From positions 34,239 to 98,238 of the forward strand of contig MEGD01000010.1 of assembly GCA_001725355.1 (NCBI GenBank): 64,000 bases of DNA, written 5' to 3'. Position 1 is the stretch's first letter, and each line of letters starts with the position of its first letter. Below the pieces are notes generated by a model. It searched no databases. It was not told the DNA's origin and worked only from the letters and a program-made list of their open reading frames with translations. Positions 45,654 through 53,912 of the stretch are shown here, piece after piece. The translations under genes were made by a program, and so were the position numbers. This stretch comes from Novosphingobium sp. SCN 66-18 (GTDB lineage: Bacteria > Pseudomonadota > Alphaproteobacteria > Sphingomonadales > Sphingomonadaceae).

Positions 45654-45725
45654 CGCCTGCCCCGCCATTCCGGCTCGCATCCCTCATTGCCCGTTAAGCC
45701 GACTCGCGGCAGGATGGGTGCCGAG

Positions 45726-48578
45726 ATGATGCCGCGTCCTTTCCCGCTCCTGCTGGCCTGCTGTTTGATGCTTGGAGCATCACCGGCGCTGGCCCATTCT
45801 GCACGGCAAGGCGCCACCAAGCCCGATTGGGCCTTCCAGCAAAGCGATCTCGCGCCCGAAGCCGCCTATCGCTTCGGCAAGCTGCCCAACGGCATGCGCT
45901 ACGTGATACGGCGCAACGCCACGCCCGCCGGCACCGCGCTGGTGCGCATGGACGTGGCCGCCGGATCGCTCGACGAAGGACCGCAGGAACGCGGCTTCGC
46001 CCATTTCGTCGAACACATGGCCTTCAACGGCAGCACCCACGTTCCCGAAGGCGAGATGATCCGCCTGCTCGAACGCAACGGCCTGTCGTTCGGCGCGGAC
46101 ACCAACGCGCAGACCGGGTTCGAACAGACGCTCTACATGCTCGACCTGCCGCGCGCCGATCCCGCCCTGCTCGACACCGCGCTGATGCTGATGCGCGAGA
46201 CCGCGAGCGAGCTGACTTTCACGCCCGAAGCCGTGGCGCGCGAACGCGGCGTGGTGCTGTCGGAACTGCGCGACGGGCAAGGCTACCAGCGGGCCAATCT
46301 CGAAGACCAGCTTGCCTTCCTCTACCCCCACGCCACCTACCCCGCCCGCCTGCCGATCGGCACCGTCGCCGCGCTCGATGCCGCCACCGCCGATGCGCTG
46401 CGCTCGTTCTGGGTGCGGCACTACGTGCCCGCCAATGCCACGCTGATCGTGATCGGCGATTTCGATGCCGATGCGGTAGAAGCCGCGATCCGCGCCCGCT
46501 TCGCCTCGTGGCAGCCCGCGCCGCCGCCGCAGCGACCGGACCAGGGCAAAGTCGACCGCGCGCAAAAGGACAAGACCGAGATCTGGCTCGATTCGGCACT
46601 GTCCGAGCGCGTCACCGCCTCGCGCCACGGGCCGTGGCTGGACGAGCCGGACAGCATCGCCAGCCGCCGCGTCAACCTGCTGCGCCAGATCGGCTATGGC
46701 GTGATCAACCGGCGCTTCCAACGAATGAGCCGCAAGGTCGATCCGCCGTTCCGGGGCGCGGGCTTCGGCACCAGCGACGTATTCCGCATCGGGCGCACCA
46801 CCAATCTGGTGGTCGATACCGTGGACGGCGGCTGGCGGCGCGGGCTTGCCGTGGCGACCACGGCATTGCGTCAGGCGCTGGACAAGGGCTTCACGCAGGC
46901 GGAAATCGACGAACAGGTCGCCAATATCCGCACCGGCATCGAGAACGCGGCCGCCAGCGCGGATACGCGCGGCAACGGCACGCTGGTGCAGGCTGCGCTG
47001 GGCCTGATCCGCGACGAGACGGTGCCGACCGACCCCGCCGGCGCGCTCGCCCGCTTCAATGCCTTCGCCCCGCAGATCACGCCCCGGGCGGTGCTGGCGG
47101 CGCTCAAGCGCGAAGCGGTGCCGCTCGACCATCCGCTGATCCGCTTCCAGGGCCGCACCGCGCCATCGGGCGGCGGCAAGGCGATACGGCAGGCGTGGAA
47201 CACCGCGATCCAGGCGCCAGCCGGCCTGCCCGAAACTGGCCCCTCCGGCGCCTTCGCCTATACCGATTTCGGCGCGCCCGGCACGGTCGTCGCCGATACC
47301 ACGGAGCCGGCGTTCGGCATCCGAGAGATCCGCTTCGCCAACGGCGTGCGCCTCAATCTGAAGCGCACCACGCTGGAAACCGATCGCATCCAGGTGCGCC
47401 TGTCAATCGACGGGGGCGAGATGCTCGACACCCGCGACAATCCGCTGGCGACCGAGATGATGGCGATGTTCTCCGCCGGGGGCCTGGGCAAGCACAGCCA
47501 GGACGATCTCCAGACACTGCTCGCCGGGCGTTCGGTCGGCGGCGGCATCGCCACCGGAGGCGATACGTTCTATTCGGGCGTCACCACCACCCGGCGCGAT
47601 CTGGAAGCGCAGCTTCAGTACCTTGCGGCGCAAGTCACCGATCCCGGATACCGCCCCGAAGGCGAAGTGCTCTACCGGCAGAACATCGCCAACTTCTTCG
47701 CCCGTTACCGCGCCACCCCGTCGGCCGCGCTGGCCAACACGCTGGGCGGGCTGCTTTCGGACGACGATCCGCGCTTCACCCTGCAGGCCCCCGCCGCCTA
47801 CCAGAAGCTCAGCTTCGCCGACCTGCGCCGCACCGTGTCCGACCGGCTGGCTAACGGCGCGATGGAAATCGCGCTGGTCGGCGATTTCGACGAGGCGCAG
47901 GCGATCGCGCTGGTGGCCCGGACCTTCGGTGCCCTGCCGGCGCGCGAAGCCGAATTCCGTGGCTGGGATGTGCAACGCCAGCGCCCCTTCACCGCCACGC
48001 GCGGGCTGCGCGTGATCCGGCATCAGGGGCAGGCGAACCAGGCGATCCTGCGCTATGTGTGGCCCACGCGCGACGACCGCGATCCCGACGAGGCAATGGC
48101 TATCGAGCTACTGGACGAGGTGACCGGCATCGAGGTGCTCGACACCGTGCGCGAAAAGCTGGGCAAGTCCTATTCGCCCGGCGCACAGTCCAGCCTTTCG
48201 CACGTCTGGCGCGGCTATGGCACATTCGCGATCCAGGCATCGGTCGATGTGGCCGACATCGCCGCCACCCGTGCGGCGCTGGCCGACACCGTCCGCCAGA
48301 TCACCACCGCGCCCGTCGATGCCGACATGCTCCGCCGCGCCCGCGCGCCGATGCTTGAGCGCATCGACAACGTGCTCAAGACCAACGGCGGCTGGATGGC
48401 GCTGGCCGAGCGCGCGCAAAGCGAACCAGAGCGCTTCGACCGCTTCCGCAAGGCCAAAGCCCGCCTGGAAGCGCTGACCCCGGCGGACCTGCTGGCCGTG
48501 GCGCGCCGCTATCTAGCGCTGGACAAGGCGGTGCAGGTGCTGGTCCTGCCGGAAGGCGTGGAAGCCCCCCCGGCGTAA
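45726..48578 (+). CDS. M16-family zinc peptidase (pitrilysin-like), exported
   Basis: The 950-residue protein has a signal peptide (MMPRPFPLLLACCLMLGASPALA) and two homologous M16 halves. The N-terminal half has the inverted zinc motif HFVEH (93-97) and the third ligand in VVLSELRDGQGY. The C-terminal half (from about 520) lacks it, as is normal. It should degrade oligopeptides in the periplasm. The start could also be an in-frame ATG at 45714; the ATG at 45726 gives the cleaner signal peptide. Confidence 0.92.
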   Translation: MMPRPFPLLLACCLMLGASPALAHSARQGATKPDWAFQQSDLAPEAAYRFGKLPNGMRYVIRRNATPAGTALVRMDVAAGSLDEGPQERGFAHFVEHMAFNGSTHVPEGEMIRLLERNGLSFGADTNAQTGFEQTLYMLDLPRADPALLDTALMLMRETASELTFTPEAVARERGVVLSELRDGQGYQRANLEDQLAFLYPHATYPARLPIGTVAALDAATADALRSFWVRHYVPANATLIVIGDFDADAVEAAIRARFASWQPAPPPQRPDQGKVDRAQKDKTEIWLDSALSERVTASRHGPWLDEPDSIASRRVNLLRQIGYGVINRRFQRMSRKVDPPFRGAGFGTSDVFRIGRTTNLVVDTVDGGWRRGLAVATTALRQALDKGFTQAEIDEQVANIRTGIENAAASADTRGNGTLVQAALGLIRDETVPTDPAGALARFNAFAPQITPRAVLAALKREAVPLDHPLIRFQGRTAPSGGGKAIRQAWNTAIQAPAGLPETGPSGAFAYTDFGAPGTVVADTTEPAFGIREIRFANGVRLNLKRTTLETDRIQVRLSIDGGEMLDTRDNPLATEMMAMFSAGGLGKHSQDDLQTLLAGRSVGGGIATGGDTFYSGVTTTRRDLEAQLQYLAAQVTDPGYRPEGEVLYRQNIANFFARYRATPSAALANTLGGLLSDDDPRFTLQAPAAYQKLSFADLRRTVSDRLANGAMEIALVGDFDEAQAIALVARTFGALPAREAEFRGWDVQRQRPFTATRGLRVIRHQGQANQAILRYVWPTRDDRDPDEAMAIELLDEVTGIEVLDTVREKLGKSYSPGAQSSLSHVWRGYGTFAIQASVDVADIAATRAALADTVRQITTAPVDADMLRRARAPMLERIDNVLKTNGGWMALAERAQSEPERFDRFRKAKARLEALTPADLLAVARRYLALDKAVQVLVLPEGVEAPPA

Positions 48579-48654
48579 GTCCCATCTGTCACCGACCGGT
48601 CATGCGCCCCGCCTAACGCCCGCGCATCAGGACGTCGCAACAGGAAAGACCGCC

Positions 48655-49699
48655 ATGATCCGCTTCCGCACGCTCACGAGCCTCACCGCCCTGGTCGCCA
48701 TCACGCTGGCCTTGCCCGTAGCGGCGCAGACCGGCCAGCCCATCGAGGTCGTCCGCACCGCTCCTACCACGGTGGACGTGCGCTGGACCGGGATCAAGGC
48801 GGCCGACCTGTTCCGCGCGGACACGCCCGAGGCGACCGTGGCCACGGCCACGCCCGTTTCCGCTAACGACCGCGACAGGCACGAGACCGTCACCCTGCCC
48901 GTGGGCACGCGCGGCTGGTTCCTGGTGCGCGATCGCGCCACGGGCACCGTCACCCGCGCCGTCGAACGCGTCGTGCCGCTCGAACAGGGTTCCAACTTCC
49001 GCGACATTGGCGGCTATCCGGCCGCCGGCGGCAAGACGGTGGGGCGCAACCCCGCTGCTGAGCGACGCCGACCTCGCCACGGTCGGCACGCTGCGCCTGA
49101 ACGCCATGGTGGACCTGCGCTCGGACGAGGAACGCCAGCTTGCCCCCACCCGGATCGACGGCGTGCGCTACACCGCCGTCGGCTACAGCATGAAGCGGCT
49201 GATGGCGGCTTCCGGCTCCCTTCCCTCCAACGGCAGCGCCGTCTATCGCGGGATGCCGGTGCTGCTGACCCCTCAGTTGCGGCTGGTGTTTGACCTGCTC
49301 AAGCGCCACGAAGGCCCGATCGAATACAACTGCTCCGCCGGCCAGGACCGCACCGGCTTCGTAACCGCGATCGTGCTGTCCGCGCTCGGTACCCCGCGCG
49401 AGGTGATCGTGAAGGACTATCTCGCGTCCACCGCGCTGCGCCATCCGGAATACGAAATGCCCCGGTTCGATCCGGCCGCCTTCCCGGACAATTACGCGGC
49501 GAAGCTGTTCGCCTACTACCAGTCGAAGCCGGAACTGGCCAAGCCGCAACCGCTGATGGAAGCGGACGGCACGCCGTTCCTCCTCGCCGCGCTCGATGAA
49601 GTGGAAAAGCGCTGGGGTTCGGTGGACGGCTATCTGAAGCGGGAAATCGGCCTTACCAACGCCGACATTACCGCACTACGCGCCAATTATACGGAATAA
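48655..49699 (+). pseudogene. Exported tyrosine phosphatase, frameshifted by a small deletion
   Basis: The first part (48655 to about 49052) encodes a signal peptide (ALVAITLALPVAAQ), an N-terminal domain, and the phosphatase segment SNFRDIGGYPAAGGKTV. The second part continues one frame over, from GATPLLSDADLATVGTLRLN, through the intact P-loop NCSAGQDRTGF, to the natural end at 49699. Between them the usual R-W-G-x-x-x-R-S stretch is missing. A deletion of 3n+2 bases, about 23, just after GTG at 49049-49051 explains both the gap and the shift. No full-length product can be made unless the frame is restored. Confidence 0.85.
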
Positions 49700-49819
49700 A
49701 TATAATACTATCAGTTAGATAAACGAAAACACCCCGGCAGACTTCCATGGTTCGCCGGGTGTCGCGCGTTATGCCCCGTCGCGTTCGGTGCGGCAGATTG
49801 GCCACACCTTTCCCGCAGT

Positions 49820-49838
49820 TTGTCTGGCCGCCATACAA
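49820..49838 (+). promoter_or_regulatory. Operator-like palindrome 1 upstream of marR
   Basis: TTGTCTGG-CCG-CCATACAA is an 8-3-8 palindrome with one mismatch. It is the same form as the site at 49864, 44 bases centre to centre (about four helical turns). Confidence 0.65.
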
Positions 49839-49863
49839 AACAATTGGCACGCCCACCTCGCAC

Positions 49864-49882
49864 TTGTATGCCTTCCATACAA
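49864..49882 (+). promoter_or_regulatory. Operator-like palindrome 2 upstream of marR
   Basis: TTGTATG-CCTTC-CATACAA is a perfect 7-5-7 palindrome 38 bases before the marR ATG. With the first site it gives a consensus TTGTNTGG-N3-CCATACAA, the size expected for a MarR dimer. Confidence 0.72.
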
Positions 49883-49919
49883 ACCAGCTGCCACGAGACA
49901 GCGCGCGAGGGATTGAAGG

Positions 49920-50438
49920 ATGCCAGGCAGATCCGCCGCCAAAACGGAAGCCGTTCCTGATGCCAACCCCGGGACCGGGCTCTTCGGCGATATCGGCGCG
50001 CGCCTTGGCTACCAGCTGCACGCGACCGACGTTCTCGCGATGGACTTGATCCGGGGTATGCTGGCCGAACTGGGCCTGACTGCCACGCGCGCCACGGCGC
50101 TGGCCTACATTCGCACCCATCCGGGATGCCGGCAGGCCGAACTGGGCCGCGCGCTCAGCATCAACCGTGCCAGCGCGATGGAAGTTGTCAACGCCCTCAC
50201 CGCGCTGGGCGCGGTTGCGCCGCGCCAGCAAGGCGTTTCCCGGCGCGGCGGCATCCACCTGACGCTGCGCGGCGAGACGCTCTATGAGGAATTCCGCATG
50301 GCATCGCTGCGCGCCGATGCCGTCTCGTTCGGCAGCCTCAGCGAAGCCGAGCGGGAAACGCTGCGCGTCCTGCTCGCCCGGGTGCGGGCCAGCACGCTTG
50401 ATTTCACTACCAACTCCAACACCAAAGAGGGGATCTGA
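49920..50438 (+). CDS. MarR-family regulator of the adjacent TonB receptor
   Basis: The 172-residue protein carries a winged-helix MarR domain. A recognition-helix region is GCRQAELGRALSINRASAMEVVNAL and a basic wing is SRRGGIHLTLRGE. The N-terminal 28 residues are an unstructured-looking extension. GAGGGA is 7 bases before the ATG. It ends 2 bases before the TonB receptor start, so the two are one operon. Two matched palindromes upstream are the likely autoregulatory operators. Confidence 0.88.
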   Translation: MPGRSAAKTEAVPDANPGTGLFGDIGARLGYQLHATDVLAMDLIRGMLAELGLTATRATALAYIRTHPGCRQAELGRALSINRASAMEVVNALTALGAVAPRQQGVSRRGGIHLTLRGETLYEEFRMASLRADAVSFGSLSEAERETLRVLLARVRASTLDFTTNSNTKEGI

Positions 50439-50440
50439 CA

Positions 50441-52741
50441 ATGCGCAAGGTCGCATGGAAACTGATGACGGGCGCGGCGCTTCTCGCCACCCCGTTCACC
50501 GCACAGGCACAAACTGCCCAGGCATCGGGTGAAGGTCAGTCGGCCGAAGCCGCCAGCGATGCCGGCACCAACGACATCATCGTCACCGCCCGCCGCACCA
50601 ACGAACGCCTGCAGGACGTGCCCGTCGCCGTGACGGCGTTCGGCAGCGATGCGCTGGCGGCACGCAACGTCGACACGCTCGACCAAGTCGCGCGCTTCAC
50701 GCCCAACATCCGCTTCGATGGCGCCGCCGCGCTTTCGGGCGGCAACTACAACGCCACCGTCTTCATCCGCGGCGTGGGCCAGAACGACTTCGCGATCTTC
50801 TCCGATCCGGGCGTCGGCTTCTATGTCGACGACGTGTACTACGCCCGCTCGATCGGCGGCGTCATGGATGCGGTCGATATCGCCTCGGTGCAGGTGCTGC
50901 GCGGCCCGCAGGGCACGCTGTTCGGCAAGAACACCATCGGCGGCGCCATGGTCATCACCACCGCGCGCCCCAAGCTCGACGTATTCGAGGGCAAGCTCGA
51001 AGCGACTTATGGCAGCTTCGACCGCATCGACGTGAAGGGCGCGGTCAACATCCCGCTGGTCGAAGGCAAGGTGGCGCTGCGCCTTTCCGGCGCCACGCTC
51101 AACCGCGATGGCTATGTGAAGCGGCTTTACGACGGCGGCACCCAGGGCAACCGCAACGCCCAGATGGTGCGCGGCACGCTGCGTCTCGCCCCTACCGACA
51201 CGCTGACGATCGACATCGGCGGGGACTACACCCGCGCGCGCGAAAACTCGGCTCCCTCGGATCTGCTGGCGGTGGCCAACGTTCCCGGCATTACCGGCAC
51301 GCCGTTCCTCACCAACTACAACCGCTTCGTTGCGCCCACGCTGGGCATCACCGCGCCGAACGGTCAGAAGACGCTGAACGCCAGCTACATCACCGCCAGC
51401 CCGTTCGAGACCTGGGCCGGCGGCCCGAACCGCAACGACCTGGACCTGTGGGGCACGCAGGGCACCGTGGCGCTCGAACTCGGCCAGGTCACGCTGAAGT
51501 CGATCACCGCCTATCGCGACATGAAGGCCTACTTCACGCGCGATGGCGACAACACCCCGTTCACCTTCCGCCAGACCACCAACCGCGACAAGCAGTGGCA
51601 GTTCAGCCAGGAGCTTCAGGCCAGCGGCAAGGTGCTGGACGACAAGCTGAGCTTCGTCGTCGGCGGCTACTACTTCAAGGAAAAGGGCAGCGATATCGCC
51701 ACGGCGGACCTCGCCATCGGCCTGTGGCCGCCGCTCGCCGCCACCCCGCCCTATTCCCCGGCGGTGTTCATCCAGAACTACACCAACAACCGCAGCATCG
51801 CGTTCTACGGCCAGGCGGATTACGAGATCGTCCCCCGCCTGTCGGTCACGGTCGGCGCGCGCTACACCTCGGACAAGAAGGTCTTCACCTCGATCAACGT
51901 GCGCCAGCGCGACAACGTGAAGTTCGTGGACGTGACCAAGGAAGCCACGTTCAACAAGTTCACGCCGCGCTTCGGCTTGAACTTCAAGGCCACCGACGAC
52001 GTCCTGCTCTATGCCTCGTTCTCGCGCGGCTTCAAGCAGGGCGGGTTCAACGGCCGTCCGCTCGACAGCGCGGCGGAAGTGACCCAGTATGCGCCGGAAA
52101 CGCTCGATACCTATGAAGGCGGCGTGAAGGCCAAGTGGCTGGACGGCGCGCTGACCACCAACCTCGCGGTGTTCCATTCGCTGTACAAGAACATCCAGCT
52201 GACCGTGAACCAGACGCCGCAGAACTTCGTGGCGAACGCGGCTTCGGGCAAGATCGACGGCTTCGAGCTGGAAACCGTGATGCGCCCGGCCAACTGGTTC
52301 AGCGCCAACCTGGCGGTGGGCTACACCCATGCCCGCTACACCAGCGTAGGCCAGGGCCTTGGCCCCACGCAGGTCCTGCCGATCACGATCAACAGCAAGT
52401 TCGTGAAGACGCCCGAATGGACCGTCTCGGCCGGCGCCGAAGTCAGCCACGGCTTCAACGACGGGTCGGACGCGCGCCTGCGCGTGGACTACACGATGTA
52501 CAGCCGCATCTACAACGACGTGGCCAACACGCCGATCATCACGCAGGGGGGCTATGGCCTGCTGAACGCGCGCTTCAGCTATACTTTCGCCAACGATGCG
52601 CTGACCTTCTCGGCGTTCGGCACGAATCTGACCAACACGCTCTATCTGCTGTCGGGCAACGCCTCGTCCGGTTTCGGCCTGGCCGAAGGCGCCTATGGCC
52701 GCCCGCGCGAATGGGGTATCTCGGCCGGGTACAAGTTCTGA
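50441..52741 (+). CDS. TonB-dependent outer-membrane receptor
   Basis: The 766-residue protein has a signal peptide (MTGAALLATPFTAQAQ), a TonB-box-like start (NDIIVTARR), a plug with FIRGVGQNDFAIFSDPGVGF and VQVLRGPQGTLFGKNTIGGA, and a barrel with SFSRGFKQGGFNGRP and the terminal WGISAGYKF. It is the sphingomonad type often linked to uptake of aromatic or plant-derived compounds. Control by the preceding MarR protein suggests a ligand sensed inside the cell; the ligand is unknown. Confidence 0.93.
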   Translation: MRKVAWKLMTGAALLATPFTAQAQTAQASGEGQSAEAASDAGTNDIIVTARRTNERLQDVPVAVTAFGSDALAARNVDTLDQVARFTPNIRFDGAAALSGGNYNATVFIRGVGQNDFAIFSDPGVGFYVDDVYYARSIGGVMDAVDIASVQVLRGPQGTLFGKNTIGGAMVITTARPKLDVFEGKLEATYGSFDRIDVKGAVNIPLVEGKVALRLSGATLNRDGYVKRLYDGGTQGNRNAQMVRGTLRLAPTDTLTIDIGGDYTRARENSAPSDLLAVANVPGITGTPFLTNYNRFVAPTLGITAPNGQKTLNASYITASPFETWAGGPNRNDLDLWGTQGTVALELGQVTLKSITAYRDMKAYFTRDGDNTPFTFRQTTNRDKQWQFSQELQASGKVLDDKLSFVVGGYYFKEKGSDIATADLAIGLWPPLAATPPYSPAVFIQNYTNNRSIAFYGQADYEIVPRLSVTVGARYTSDKKVFTSINVRQRDNVKFVDVTKEATFNKFTPRFGLNFKATDDVLLYASFSRGFKQGGFNGRPLDSAAEVTQYAPETLDTYEGGVKAKWLDGALTTNLAVFHSLYKNIQLTVNQTPQNFVANAASGKIDGFELETVMRPANWFSANLAVGYTHARYTSVGQGLGPTQVLPITINSKFVKTPEWTVSAGAEVSHGFNDGSDARLRVDYTMYSRIYNDVANTPIITQGGYGLLNARFSYTFANDALTFSAFGTNLTNTLYLLSGNASSGFGLAEGAYGRPREWGISAGYKF

Positions 52742-52778
52742 TGACCTGATGGCTGTCCTGCAGGGACACGCCGGAGAT

Positions 52779-52816
52779 ACGGGTGTCGGCATGTTTGCCG
52801 GCACCCGTTTTTCTTT
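52779..52816 (+). terminator. Rho-independent terminator of the marR-TonB operon
   Basis: A 13-bp stem, ACGGGTGTCGGCA with TGCCGGCACCCGT (one G-T pair), is followed by TTTTTCTTT. It lies 38 bases after the receptor stop. Confidence 0.92.
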
Positions 52817-52983
52817 GTCCACACCCTCCGCATCCCCTCTCGCGCAAATCGCCTTGGACCGTGTCAACTTTGTCAGCTTCGCACCGCGCGGGCATCCATC
52901 CGGACCTTGCCCTTCGCGCCCTGCGGGGGCATAGGCGCGGGCGAGTCCCAATCCCACCGTTTGATGCGAAAGGCCCGCCGCCG

Positions 52984-53217
52984 ATGAAGGTCCGCGTTTT
53001 TGTCAGCCTGAAGAACGGCGTGCTCGATCCGCAGGGCCGCGCGATCCATCATGCGCTGGAAGGCCTCGGCTTCTCGGGCGTCAACGATGTCCGCGCCGGC
53101 CGCATGATCGAACTCGATGTCGACGCAACCGTCACCGACGAGGCGCTCGACGACATGGCCCGCAAGCTGCTCGCCAACATGGTGATCGAGAACTACCGGA
53201 TCGAAAGGGTCGCCTGA
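52984..53217 (+). CDS. purS: PurS, FGAM synthase small subunit
   Basis: The 77-residue protein ([20 protein letters not shown]) is the PurS subunit of the three-part formylglycinamidine ribonucleotide synthase, in which it bridges PurL and PurQ. The ATG at 52984 starts at the family N-terminus. The stop overlaps purQ as TGATG. purL is not in the window. Confidence 0.95.
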   Translation: MKVRVFVSLKNGVLDPQGRAIHHALEGLGFSGVNDVRAGRMIELDVDATVTDEALDDMARKLLANMVIENYRIERVA

Positions 53218-53894
53218 TGTCCTTCACGGCCGCCGTCATCACCTTCCCCGGATCGAACTGCGATCGCGATATGGCGGTCGCCATCGAGGAGATCAGCGGC
53301 GGCACCGTCCACCGCGTGTGGCACGGCGATGCCGATCTGCCCGAAGGCCTTGATTTCATCGCCCTGCCCGGCGGCTTTTCCTATGGCGACTATCTGCGCT
53401 CCGGCGCGATGGCCGCCCGCTCGCCGGTGATGCAGGCGGTGGTCCGCGCCGCCGAACGCGGCGTGGCGGTACTGGGGGTGTGCAACGGCTTCCAGGTGCT
53501 GACCGAAGCGGGCCTGCTGCCCGGCGCGCTGATGCGCAATGCCGGCATCCGCTTCGTCTGCCGCGACGTGGCGCTGAAAGTCGAAACCAGCCAGTCGCTG
53601 TTCACCTCCGGCTACGATGCGGGCGAGCGGATTCATATCCCGGTCGCGCATCATGACGGCAACTATTACGCCGATGCCGAAACGCTCGACCGGTTGGAAG
53701 GCGAAGGCCGCGTGGCGTTCCGTTATGCCGAACCGGTCAACGGTTCACAGCGCGATATCGCCGGCGTGCTCAACGATCGCGGCAACGTGCTGGGCATGAT
53801 GCCCCACCCCGAACGCATGATCGAAGCGGCGCAGGGCGGCACGGACGGCCGCGTGCTGTTCGAAAGCGTGGTCAGAGGGTTGGTCGCCGCCTGA
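53217..53894 (+). CDS. purQ: PurQ, FGAM synthase glutaminase subunit
   Basis: The 225-residue class I glutamine amidotransferase has the nucleophile elbow GVCNGFQVL, the catalytic His-Glu pair in [10 protein letters not shown], and the substrate region [17 protein letters not shown]. It supplies ammonia to PurL in purine synthesis. It is translationally coupled to purS. Confidence 0.97.
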   Translation: MSFTAAVITFPGSNCDRDMAVAIEEISGGTVHRVWHGDADLPEGLDFIALPGGFSYGDYLRSGAMAARSPVMQAVVRAAERGVAVLGVCNGFQVLTEAGLLPGALMRNAGIRFVCRDVALKVETSQSLFTSGYDAGERIHIPVAHHDGNYYADAETLDRLEGEGRVAFRYAEPVNGSQRDIAGVLNDRGNVLGMMPHPERMIEAAQGGTDGRVLFESVVRGLVAA

Positions 53895-53912
53895 CGGCGC
53901 GGACCGGCTGGC

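Noticed and set aside
50282-52957. 891-codon open frame antisense to the second TonB receptor.
   Set aside because: Same reason; the receptor on the plus strand has signal peptide, plug and barrel motifs.
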